Assembly: GCF_030546575.1 (NCBI RefSeq)
Contig: NZ_JAUOTN010000002.1
Location: 124,001 to 188,000, forward strand
Direction: 5' to 3'
Length of the DNA stretch: 64,000 nucleotides
Source of the DNA: Pontibacter coccineus
GTDB taxonomy: Bacteria; Bacteroidota; Bacteroidia; Cytophagales; Hymenobacteraceae
Shown one piece after another: positions 8,093 through 15,507 of the stretch. The notes below the pieces were generated by a model. It did no database searches and was not told where the DNA came from. It worked only from the letters and a program-made list of their open reading frames with translations. Within the stretch, counting starts at the first letter, position 1, and every line of letters begins with the position of its first letter. The translations under genes were made by a program, and so were the position numbers.

Positions 8093-9766
8093 ATGATAAA
8101 AAGAATCAAACCACTTTTCCTGCCAATGCTACTGGCCGGAACGTTCACGGCCTGCCAGTCCCCCAACCACGAAACAGGCGAGGCCGGCGCTGAAACCGTA
8201 GCCGCCTTATCAACCGAAAGCTATGGCAACTACCTGAGCGCGCTGGCCGCCGACGGTATGGAGGGACGCAAGCCTTTTACTTCGGGTGAGCAGAAGACAC
8301 TGGATTACCTGGAGCGGGAGTTCAAGGCGCTGGGCGTGGAGCCGGGCAATGGCGATAGCTATTTCCAGGAAGTGCCCATGGTGGAAGTGAACACCACCGC
8401 CAGCCCGACCATGACCATTAAAGGCAAGCAGCAGGAACTCAAACTCGAGGGCCGCAACGATTACGTGATTTGGACCCGCCGTACAGACGAGACCATCACC
8501 ATCGATCCAACTGAGATGGTGTTCGCCGGTTTCGGTATTGTGGCACCCGAGTACAATTGGAACGACTATGCCGGTCTGGATGTGAAAGACAAGATCGTGG
8601 TGATCTTGGTAAATGACCCGGGCTTCTACGCCCAGGACAAAGCAGTGTTCAATGGCAAGGCTATGACCTACTACGGGCGCTGGACCTACAAATTTGAAGA
8701 GGCAGCCCGACAGGGAGCAAAAGGCGCGCTGATCATCCACGATACAGAGCCGGCCGGGTATGGCTTTCAAGTGGTGCAGAACAACTGGAACACTTCCAAA
8801 ATGTACCTCGACAGCCGGGGCAAAGAAACCTACCGCTGCGCCATGGAAGGCTGGATCACCACACCAATTGCCGAGAAACTGTTTGCGGCCGCCGGTATGG
8901 ACTATAAGTCCGTGCTGAGCAAAGCGCATCAGCCAGGAAATAAACCTTTCCCACTGAACCTGCAGGCCAGCACCTCGATGAAGGTCAAGACCCGCTATGA
9001 CAAGACCTCCAACTTCATTGCCAAGATCACCGGCAGCAAACGTCCTGACGAAACCATCATCTACACAGGTCACTGGGACCACCTGGGCATCGGCAAACCC
9101 GACGCGACGGGCGACAGCATCTACAACGGCGCGGTAGACAATGCCAGCGGGGTAGCCGGTCTATTAGAGATCGCCAAAGCATTCAAAGCGCAGACTGCTC
9201 AGCCGGAGCGCACGGTGGTGTTCCTGGCGGTAACGGCGGAGGAGCAGGGCCTTTGGGGCTCGGCTTATTATGCCGAGAATCCGGTGTTCCCGAAAGAGAA
9301 GACGGTTGCCAACATCAACATGGACATGATGAACCCTTACGGCAAGACCAAAGATGTGGTGCTGTACGGTATAGGGCAGTCTGAACTGGAGGACTACATC
9401 AAAGCGGAGGCCGAGGCAGCAGGACGCTACATTGCGCCGGAAGCGAATCCGGAGGCAGGCCTGTATTACCGTTCTGACCACTTCAACTTCGCCAAAATAG
9501 GTATACCGGCTCTCTTTATTGGACCGGGCGTGGATCTGGTGGAAGGCGGCAAAGAAGCCGGCAAGCAGAAACTCGACGAGTACTACGCCAACTACTACCA
9601 CAAAGCAGCCGACCAAATGCACCCTGGTTACAAAGTGGATGGCACGGTGGAGGACCTGAAGCTGCTTTACCAGGTGGGCAAGCGTTTGGCCGGCTCAACG
9701 GAGTGGCCGCAGTGGAAGGCTGGATCTGAGTTTAAGGCGGTTCGGGATGGCTATATGAAGAAATAA
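8093..9766 (+). CDS. M28 family zinc peptidase lipoprotein with PA domain
   Basis: A 557-residue exported aminopeptidase-type enzyme. The signal peptide ends in a lipobox with Cys21 (GTFTAC). A PA insertion domain lies at about residues 145-270 (VFAGFGI, DYAGLDVKDKIVV). The metallopeptidase core shows all five zinc ligands: His and Asp in TGHWDH and VDNASG, the Glu pair in TAEEQGLWG, Asp in NINMDMM and His in SDHFNF. It probably removes N-terminal amino acids from peptides in the periplasm or at the cell surface; the substrate cannot be told. It is a single gene between the hairpin cluster and a large hairpin. Confidence 0.92.
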   Translation: MIKRIKPLFLPMLLAGTFTACQSPNHETGEAGAETVAALSTESYGNYLSALAADGMEGRKPFTSGEQKTLDYLEREFKALGVEPGNGDSYFQEVPMVEVNTTASPTMTIKGKQQELKLEGRNDYVIWTRRTDETITIDPTEMVFAGFGIVAPEYNWNDYAGLDVKDKIVVILVNDPGFYAQDKAVFNGKAMTYYGRWTYKFEEAARQGAKGALIIHDTEPAGYGFQVVQNNWNTSKMYLDSRGKETYRCAMEGWITTPIAEKLFAAAGMDYKSVLSKAHQPGNKPFPLNLQASTSMKVKTRYDKTSNFIAKITGSKRPDETIIYTGHWDHLGIGKPDATGDSIYNGAVDNASGVAGLLEIAKAFKAQTAQPERTVVFLAVTAEEQGLWGSAYYAENPVFPKEKTVANINMDMMNPYGKTKDVVLYGIGQSELEDYIKAEAEAAGRYIAPEANPEAGLYYRSDHFNFAKIGIPALFIGPGVDLVEGGKEAGKQKLDEYYANYYHKAADQMHPGYKVDGTVEDLKLLYQVGKRLAGSTEWPQWKAGSEFKAVRDGYMKK

Positions 9767-9779
9767 GTATAGTTTTGCC

Positions 9780-9818
9780 CCCATCTATCTTCTGCAGTAT
9801 CTGCAAGAGATAGATGGG
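9780..9818 (+). terminator. Large hairpin after M28 gene
   Basis: CCCATCTATCT at 9780-9790 pairs with 9808-9818, with an imperfect inner stem (GCAG/CTGC) and a small terminal loop. No T-run follows. An ATG at 9814 lies inside the hairpin, which argues against it as the start of the next gene. Confidence 0.55.
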
Positions 9819-9849
9819 TAAACACCTTCCTCAATTATTAAGCTTTTAC

Positions 9850-10746
9850 ATGAAATTTAATTTGCTGCTCTTCGCGGCTCTCCTTCCGCTTTACTGCTTC
9901 GGGCAACATGCGTTGGTAGGCGATCCAACTTATAATAAAACGGTGCCTCGCCTGATCTTTATGAAACACAATGAGAGCAGCAGCCCTCTGTTGAATACAA
10001 AGATCAGCCCTGCCGAATTCGAAGGAAGGTTGTCAATCAAAGAGACAAATATTTCTGTGACCTACAAGCGAAACGAGAAGGTAGGATCTACTGTAGGGAA
10101 TTACGCTCAACTCACAGTACCTCCCAGTAGACTAATGGACTTTCACTTGATATATGGCTATAACTATAAAGTATTCATTGATGAAGCTACAGCTGCCAAG
10201 GGACTACGCTTCAGTATTGTACTTACGCCAAACGATAAAGTAGAGAGCAAGAACCTTGGAAGCCATGTGTTGCAAAATGGCAAAGTTGTTACAAAAAAGA
10301 TAAATCCGAAATCATTCGAAATAAGTCAGAATGATACCATCCTGACAATAGATATTGCCGCATCCAATCTGACCGCAGGCTCATACCTGACGTTCAATGC
10401 TCAGGTTAGTTCGGGCAATTTCGGAGAGATTGGGCCTTTCTGGATTGAGAATCCAGCCTACATCGATTATGTCAGTTTTAATATGCCGGAGATCTTTCTT
10501 TATGACCTCGTCGCTCAAGATGTAGCACTAGAGTTGGTTTCGCAGGAAAAGAGACCATATGAGCTGCTCCATTTTAAGAGGGACAAAGAAGGAACGATCG
10601 ATAAATTTAAAATTGACAGCTACAATTACAAGTGGATGATAAACCCCAAAAGTAATGAGGGTGGCTTTAAATTTAAGTTAACAGAAGTGCTCTTCCCCGA
10701 GAAGAGAGACATAGGTATAACACCTCCTGAACTGCTGATGCTATAA
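9850..10746 (+). CDS. Secreted protein of unknown function, A+T-rich
   Basis: I do not recognise a family. The 298-residue protein starts at ATG 9850 with a signal peptide (MKFNLLLFAA, cleavage near CFGQ). The mature part is beta-strand-rich, with many Asn, Lys, Ile and Ser and no cysteines after the signal. A segment at about 100-200 (FSIVLTPNDKV, NDTILTIDIAA, LTAGSYLTFNAQVSSGN) looks like Ig-like or jelly-roll strands. A start at ATG 9814 would add 12 residues before the signal and lies in a hairpin, so it was not chosen. The gene is visibly richer in A+T than both neighbours, suggesting transfer or relaxed selection. It converges on the radical SAM gene with only 21 nt between stops. Confidence 0.7.
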   Translation: MKFNLLLFAALLPLYCFGQHALVGDPTYNKTVPRLIFMKHNESSSPLLNTKISPAEFEGRLSIKETNISVTYKRNEKVGSTVGNYAQLTVPPSRLMDFHLIYGYNYKVFIDEATAAKGLRFSIVLTPNDKVESKNLGSHVLQNGKVVTKKINPKSFEISQNDTILTIDIAASNLTAGSYLTFNAQVSSGNFGEIGPFWIENPAYIDYVSFNMPEIFLYDLVAQDVALELVSQEKRPYELLHFKRDKEGTIDKFKIDSYNYKWMINPKSNEGGFKFKLTEVLFPEKRDIGITPPELLML

Positions 10747-10767
10747 TCGCCATCTTTCTTTCAGATA

Positions 10768-12972
10768 TTACAGCAACAGCAGTCCCTTTTCCCTTAGCTC
10801 AAACCAAACCGGCGAGGCCAGGAATTCTGTGAAGCTCAGGTGCGCGTCCAGCGGGTACGTTTCTTCCAGTTGCTTCAGCGTCATAGCCGGAGCATCTTCC
10901 GCGGTAAGCAGTGTGAGTTGTTCCAGTAGCCACTGCCCGATGTTGGCGGTGGTCTTGATCTGGAAATCCTCGGCCTTTTCGTAGAAGGTGAGCACGCAGC
11001 GCTCAATGGTCTGGCCTTTTTTGGCGTACATCATAAAGTCGATCTCGGGTACGTTGCCTAGCCAGAACACGCGGGCCAATTTGCGCTCGCTGTCCGGTTT
11101 GGCGAGTTCCTGTATAGCCTTGGCGATCAGGTTGCGGTCGGTGGTGACACGTGGTACTTTGAAATCGAACCAGAAAGAAAGCGGCTCCTCCAGCCCCACG
11201 CCGTGCATGAAGTTGTAGAGCGCCTTGGCCAATCCCGGACCGAACAGCTCATGATCGGTGCCTTGCGGGTCGTCGTGCCAGAGGTCGTTGTTGGCAAAGT
11301 CGCCTTCCGGCGGACCTATCTTCACCACACCAAACTTCTCCGGATGCTTGCCTACGGGGCTGTGCGCTGTCATGCTGAAGCGGTGCCAATACCCAGACTG
11401 GATCACACCGTTGAGGAAGAGTTGTCGCACCACCTCCAGCGAATCAATCGTTTCTTGTGCCGTTTGCGTCGGGAAACCATACATGAGGTAAGCGTGCACC
11501 ATAATGCCGGCCTGTGTGAAGCCGTCGGTCACGCGAGCCACTTGCGCGATACTCACACCCTTCTTCATCAGGTCCAGCAGGCGGTCCGAGGCCACTTCCA
11601 GGCCACCTGACACCGCAATACAGCCCGAGGCGGCCAACAGGCGACACAGGTCAGGCGAAAAGGTCTTCTCGAAGCGGATGTTGCCCCACCAGGTAATTTT
11701 CACGCCGCGGCGGATCAGCTCAATGGCCAGGTCGCGCAGGGCGGCGGGCGGCGCAGCTTCGTCTACAAAGTGAAAGCCGGTTTGGCCGGTTTGGGCGATA
11801 AGCTGCTCGATGCGGTCGACCAGCAAAGTGGCAGGTGCTGTTTCGTAGCGGGAAATATAGTCGAGGGTGATGTCGCAGAAGGAGCAGCGCTTCCAGTAGC
11901 AGCCGTGGGCCACGGTGAGTTTGTTCCAGCGGCCATCGCTCCAAAGACGGTGCATCGGGTTGATCACGTCAATTACCGAGAGGTACTCCTGCAGCGGCAG
12001 GTCACTGTAATCCGGCGTGCCGACTTCGGTATGTGGAATATCCTTATCGAGGCAGCCGTTGATATAGTCGACCTGGCCATTTTGCAACATAAAGGTGCGC
12101 TGCAGCAAATCGACTTGACGTTCGCCCTGCAGGTATTCCAGCAGTTTCAACCAGGGACCTTCACCATCATCCAGCGTCACAAAATCAATGTATTTGAACA
12201 GGCGCGGCTCGCGGAGTGTACGCAGCTCGGTGTTCGGGTAGCCGCCGCCCATCAGGGTATGGATGTGCGGGTATTTCTGTTTGATGTACTGAGCCAGTCG
12301 CAGGCCGCCGTATAGGTTGCCCGGGAAAGGGATGGAGAAACCTACCACATCGGGCTGTACCTCCTGCAGGCGCTCTTCGAGCAATTCCAGCAGTAGCTGG
12401 TCCACCAGGTTTGGCTCCGACTGCAGTGACTCTTCTAACGGGTCAAACGACGTAGCCGACAGGGCCAATTTCTCGGCGTAGCGGCTGAAGGCGAAGTAAG
12501 GGCAGATCGTCTCCTTGATCAGATCACCCAAATCTTCCAGGTATAGCGTGGCCAGGTAGCGGGCGCGGTCCGTGATGCCCATGCTGCCAAAAGCCCAGTC
12601 GATGTCCTCTACCTGGTCGAAGCGGGAGGCCTCGGGCAGGTAGCGGCTGTAGCTGATCTGCTGTGCCAGGGTAGTGTCCTTGTTCTGCAAAAAGCGGATA
12701 ACCGGCTCGATGGTGTTCAGGTACTCGCGCTTCAGACGTACGATGCGCCGGCTGTTGTCCGACAGCTCGAAATCACCTGCTTCCACAGCCGCGAAGATCC
12801 TTGCCAAACCGTTTCGGGTGAACATGCGCAACACCAACTCAATGCCAAAGTCAGCCTGCGTCACGGTATAGCCCTGGCCTGTCAGGAAGCCTTTGATGTA
12901 AGCGGTGGCAGGGTAGGGCGTGTTGAGCTGCGTGAGCGGCGGTGTGATGAGCAGTATGGTTGGCTTCTTCAA
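10768..12972 (-). CDS. B12-binding-type radical SAM protein
   Basis: A 734-residue protein with an N-terminal cobalamin-binding-like Rossmann domain (LLITPPLTQLNTPYP at the start; GFSIPFPGNLYGGLRLAQ and LMGGGYPNTELR further on) followed by a radical SAM barrel. The iron-sulfur cysteines are Cys358, Cys363 and Cys366, a CX4CX2C spacing instead of the usual CX3CX2C, checked on the bases. GGLEVASDRLLDLMKKG is the typical radical SAM segment downstream. The substrate is unknown; relatives do methylations, ring formations and RiPP chemistry. No precursor peptide or partner is seen next to it. The B12 uptake unit is 2 kb away but belongs to a separate transcript. Confidence 0.85.
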   Translation of the reverse strand: MKKPTILLITPPLTQLNTPYPATAYIKGFLTGQGYTVTQADFGIELVLRMFTRNGLARIFAAVEAGDFELSDNSRRIVRLKREYLNTIEPVIRFLQNKDTTLAQQISYSRYLPEASRFDQVEDIDWAFGSMGITDRARYLATLYLEDLGDLIKETICPYFAFSRYAEKLALSATSFDPLEESLQSEPNLVDQLLLELLEERLQEVQPDVVGFSIPFPGNLYGGLRLAQYIKQKYPHIHTLMGGGYPNTELRTLREPRLFKYIDFVTLDDGEGPWLKLLEYLQGERQVDLLQRTFMLQNGQVDYINGCLDKDIPHTEVGTPDYSDLPLQEYLSVIDVINPMHRLWSDGRWNKLTVAHGCYWKRCSFCDITLDYISRYETAPATLLVDRIEQLIAQTGQTGFHFVDEAAPPAALRDLAIELIRRGVKITWWGNIRFEKTFSPDLCRLLAASGCIAVSGGLEVASDRLLDLMKKGVSIAQVARVTDGFTQAGIMVHAYLMYGFPTQTAQETIDSLEVVRQLFLNGVIQSGYWHRFSMTAHSPVGKHPEKFGVVKIGPPEGDFANNDLWHDDPQGTDHELFGPGLAKALYNFMHGVGLEEPLSFWFDFKVPRVTTDRNLIAKAIQELAKPDSERKLARVFWLGNVPEIDFMMYAKKGQTIERCVLTFYEKAEDFQIKTTANIGQWLLEQLTLLTAEDAPAMTLKQLEETYPLDAHLSFTEFLASPVWFELREKGLLLL

Positions 12973-13197
12973 GTCTCGGGAATCTTAAAATAACAAACGC
13001 CCCACAGGGCGGCGGATTGCAAAACTACTGATAATGTAGCGCTTTCTAAACAGATGCTGTCAGGTTAACAGTTCTGCTGCAGCCAGGGTTCAGTACAGAG
13101 CCATTGGAAATGAGGAGGTTAGGGCGGAGCTAAAATAAAGCTGAAATATTTATGCACTAAGGCAGTATTAAATTATATAAATCTATCTTTATATGAC

Positions 13198-13365
13198 TAT
13201 ATTTGCATTATTATCATCTATAGTTGAATGCTTCTGGGCGTTAAAGCCAGGGTTTTAAGCTGTGAAAACATAAAAACCTGGAGCAATGGCTTGTGATGGT
13301 GTAAGTGTTTCAATTGTTCCCTAAAACAAAAGGCCCGCGGTACTATCGCGGGCTTTTCGTTTTTA
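13198..13365 (+). ncRNA. Putative small RNA between promoter box and terminator
   Basis: TATATTTG at 13198-13205 fits the Bacteroidota -7 box (no good -33 TTTG is seen), and a terminator hairpin ends near 13365, giving a transcript of about 155 nt. The interval can fold: CCAGG near 13248 pairs with CCTGG near 13276, and TTTT/AAAA arms extend it past one mismatch. The longest ATG frame inside is about 22 codons. The terminator may instead serve the minus-strand DUF2798 gene. Confidence 0.3.
13328..13365. terminator. Bidirectional terminator
   Basis: AAAA, one bulged G, and a 7-bp GCCCGCG/CGCGGGC stem with T-runs on both strands. It lies 16 nt past the stop of the minus-strand DUF2798 gene and closes any plus-strand transcript from 13198. 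Confidence 0.75.
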
Positions 13366-13381
13366 AGAGGTATAGCAGCGC

Positions 13382-13615
13382 TTAGCTGAGCAGCTGCGAT
13401 GTTTTATTGACAAGGTAGTTCGCCCCGGGTACAATGGCCAGCACCGTGCCTGCCACCAGCACAAACAGCACCACGAACATGCGCAGCCAGTTTATAAAAA
13501 AGTTATCGGCAAAGCCAAAGGTATAGAGCTGCAGGGCAGAGGCTATGAGCAGGCACAGCAGGGAGATGACCAGCAGCTTACGCTTGAGCGTCGGGTTCAG
13601 AAAATTCTTTTTCAT
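13382..13615 (-). CDS. DUF2798-like small membrane protein
   Basis: A 77-residue protein with a basic N-terminus (MKKNFLNPTLKRK) and two transmembrane helices at about residues 13-33 and 45-67 separated by FINWLRM. Size, the two-helix layout and the FxxxWLR motif match the DUF2798 family; function unknown. Its stop is close to a shared terminator. Confidence 0.65.
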   Translation of the reverse strand: MKKNFLNPTLKRKLLVISLLCLLIASALQLYTFGFADNFFINWLRMFVVLFVLVAGTVLAIVPGANYLVNKTSQLLS

Positions 13616-13666
13616 GGCAAACCAGGTATAGCCGCAAAGTTAAGGGTTAGGCCGATAGATGCGTTA

Positions 13667-13843
13667 TCAGGCGTGCCCTTTTTGCGCTTCGGCATCCGAG
13701 CTGTCATCCTTGGTGTGGCCCGGATCATTTACGCCCTTGTTCTGAGGCGGCGGCGTCTGCTTTTCTCCCGCTACTTTTTTTGTGTCCGACGACATTTCCT
13801 TCGTGCTTTTTTCCTGATCGGCTTTGTTTTTCCCGTTCATCAT
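13667..13843 (-). CDS. 58-residue hydrophilic protein
   Basis: A short ORF of 58 codons starting with two ATG codons (13843 or 13840) and ending TGA. The product is highly charged and hydrophilic (many Lys, Asp, Gln, Pro; PPPQNKG, HTKDDSSDAEAQ), with no hydrophobic segment or cysteine, so likely a disordered cytoplasmic protein. It resembles in composition the 61-residue protein at 21542-21727. It lies 51 nt upstream of the DUF2798 gene on the same strand and may share its transcript. No family is recognised. Confidence 0.6.
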   Translation of the reverse strand: MMNGKNKADQEKSTKEMSSDTKKVAGEKQTPPPQNKGVNDPGHTKDDSSDAEAQKGHA

Positions 13844-13987
13844 ACCTGAATGTTTTTAGTACTCTCTATCATACGGCAAACCCGCGGGGTATGTAGCTAT
13901 TTTTAACTCTAATTGTGGAGCGGTCGTACATTAGAGGGCTATACCGTGATGCGGTATGGCGCTTTGAAAATCTAAAACGGAAGAACT

Positions 13988-14272
13988 ATGAAATCGATAA
14001 AGACAACGGCTGCCGTGCTGGGCATACTGCTAGGTATAGGTATGGCCTCCTGCAACACAGGCACCGACCCCGGCGAGACCAACACTGAGCGTAGCGACTA
14101 TGAGCGCACCGAAGAAGCGGACCGCAGCAGCATGGACAACGACACCACCGAAAACTATGAGAAGATCTACGAAGGCCGTGAAGGCACCGCCATCGGCGAC
14201 AGCGCCTACAACCAGGAGGGTGACCGTAAGAAGCGCTACGATAAAGACCTGAAACCAAACCCAAACCAGTAA
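13988..14272 (+). CDS. Small acidic lipoprotein
   Basis: A 94-residue lipoprotein with signal peptide and Cys22 (GMASC). The mature part is very hydrophilic and rich in Glu, Asp, Asn and Arg (TERSDYERTEEADRSSMDND) with no predicted fold. No family is recognised. It converges on the BtuG-like gene; a 21-bp-stem terminator separates them. Confidence 0.75.
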   Translation: MKSIKTTAAVLGILLGIGMASCNTGTDPGETNTERSDYERTEEADRSSMDNDTTENYEKIYEGREGTAIGDSAYNQEGDRKKRYDKDLKPNPNQ

Positions 14273-14287
14273 GCTGGCTCAGGTATA

Positions 14288-14336
14288 AAAGCACAACGCC
14301 CGGCACTCTGTTCGTGAGTGCCGGGCGTTGTGCTTT
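14288..14336. terminator. Strong bidirectional terminator, 21-bp stem
   Basis: A perfect 21-bp inverted repeat with a 7-nt loop (14309-14315), A-rich on one flank and T-rich on the other. It separates the convergent lipoprotein gene and the B12 uptake unit. Confidence 0.88.
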
Positions 14337-14351
14337 CAGCATGTTTGATCT

Positions 14352-15482
14352 CTAGCGGAATACAAAGCCATTGGGGGCGATGCCTACCCTAAAGGAATCG
14401 ACAGCAGCGCCACTTTGCGGATTGTAGCGGACTACCCAACCATTGGAGGCATAGTCGGTTGCTTTGCCAGCGTAGATGGTGCCGCTGGCAGGCTCCACAC
14501 CCAAGCCATTGAAACCATACGCAACGTAAGTACCCCGGTCGATGAGCGGCTTTGTGGCAAGGGTGCTAGCGTTCACGTCCTGCATCCATACCTTGTTGTT
14601 GAACACATAGTAGAGCTTGTCTCCATTCGGGTTTGGCGTGAGCTTGCCCGGAGCCGGAGCATTCTGGCTGAAGGTAAGTGTGCTTGCCACAGTATTACTG
14701 CCCGTGTTTATTTTGGCAAGGGAGCCGGGTGTGCTGTTTTCCTCGCTCACCGACCAGTCAACTGGATCGTAGGCTTTTACACCCTGGCTGCTTACCCACA
14801 GCACATTGTTGCGATCCAATGCCAGACTATTCGGTCCGTCGTTTACTGTAATAGAGGTTTCGATGGCATCTGTCGCGGTGTTGATGACCGTCACGGTTTT
14901 GCCGCCGCTGTTGGCGACATACAGCTTGCCACCAGCTATCACCAATTGCTCCGGCTGCACACCCACCGTAATGGTTTTGGTCACAGTATTGGTTTTTAGA
15001 TCTACTACGGCCACTCGGCCGTTGCTGTAGGCATAGGTAGCCGGGTCGTAGCCGAGCCACTCGGTTACGTATGCCTTGTCATCGTTCAAGACAGTGAAGT
15101 AACGAGGCGCCTCCAGTCCTGCGATCTCGCCTTCGGCTTTCAGGGTATTCGCATTGGTCACCACCACCTTGCCGCTGTTGTTCATCACCAGGTATAGCCG
15201 CTCGCCCTGCTGGGCCATGTGCTGCAGCACGTCGCCGAGCACCAGTGGCGCATTTACTTTCTTAAACGACTCGTTCTCTACCGTTTTGCTGTCGTGGCTG
15301 TAGAAACTCACCGAAGCATTTGATTTCGTAAAAGCGCCCTCATTCGAGATAAGCACACCATTGCGGGCATATTCTCCGGTGGGGCCATTATTGTTATCAT
15401 CACTGCAGCTGTTAAGGGCAACGGCACCAAACACAAAAACGGCGGACAGAAAATAGCTACGGAATCGGGTAATTTTTTTCAT
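14352..15482 (-). CDS. BtuG-like surface beta-propeller lipoprotein (DUF5074/YncE-like)
   Basis: A 376-residue lipoprotein: signal peptide, lipobox ending at Cys26 and the acidic CSDDNNN stretch typical of surface export signals in Bacteroidota. The mature protein is built of repeated YncE-type propeller blades (VAVVDLKTNTVTKTITVG, LYVANSGGKTVTVINTATD, SLALDRNNVLWVSSQG). It follows the BtuB-like receptor by 25 nt, downstream of a cobalamin riboswitch. In Bacteroides, BtuG proteins of this architecture cap BtuB and bind B12 extremely tightly; the same role is inferred here from fold type and context. It could bind other corrinoids. A terminator follows. Confidence 0.82.
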   Translation of the reverse strand: MKKITRFRSYFLSAVFVFGAVALNSCSDDNNNGPTGEYARNGVLISNEGAFTKSNASVSFYSHDSKTVENESFKKVNAPLVLGDVLQHMAQQGERLYLVMNNSGKVVVTNANTLKAEGEIAGLEAPRYFTVLNDDKAYVTEWLGYDPATYAYSNGRVAVVDLKTNTVTKTITVGVQPEQLVIAGGKLYVANSGGKTVTVINTATDAIETSITVNDGPNSLALDRNNVLWVSSQGVKAYDPVDWSVSEENSTPGSLAKINTGSNTVASTLTFSQNAPAPGKLTPNPNGDKLYYVFNNKVWMQDVNASTLATKPLIDRGTYVAYGFNGLGVEPASGTIYAGKATDYASNGWVVRYNPQSGAAVDSFRVGIAPNGFVFR

Positions 15483-15507
15483 GTTGTTATGGGGTATGGA
15501 TATGAAA

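Noticed and set aside
9814..9849. Upstream ATG for the A+T-rich secreted protein
   Set aside because: It lies inside a stable hairpin and would place 12 residues before the signal peptide.
11203..12315. Plus-strand ORFs opposite the radical SAM gene
   Set aside because: Shadow frames of a conserved minus-strand gene with no recognisable domains.
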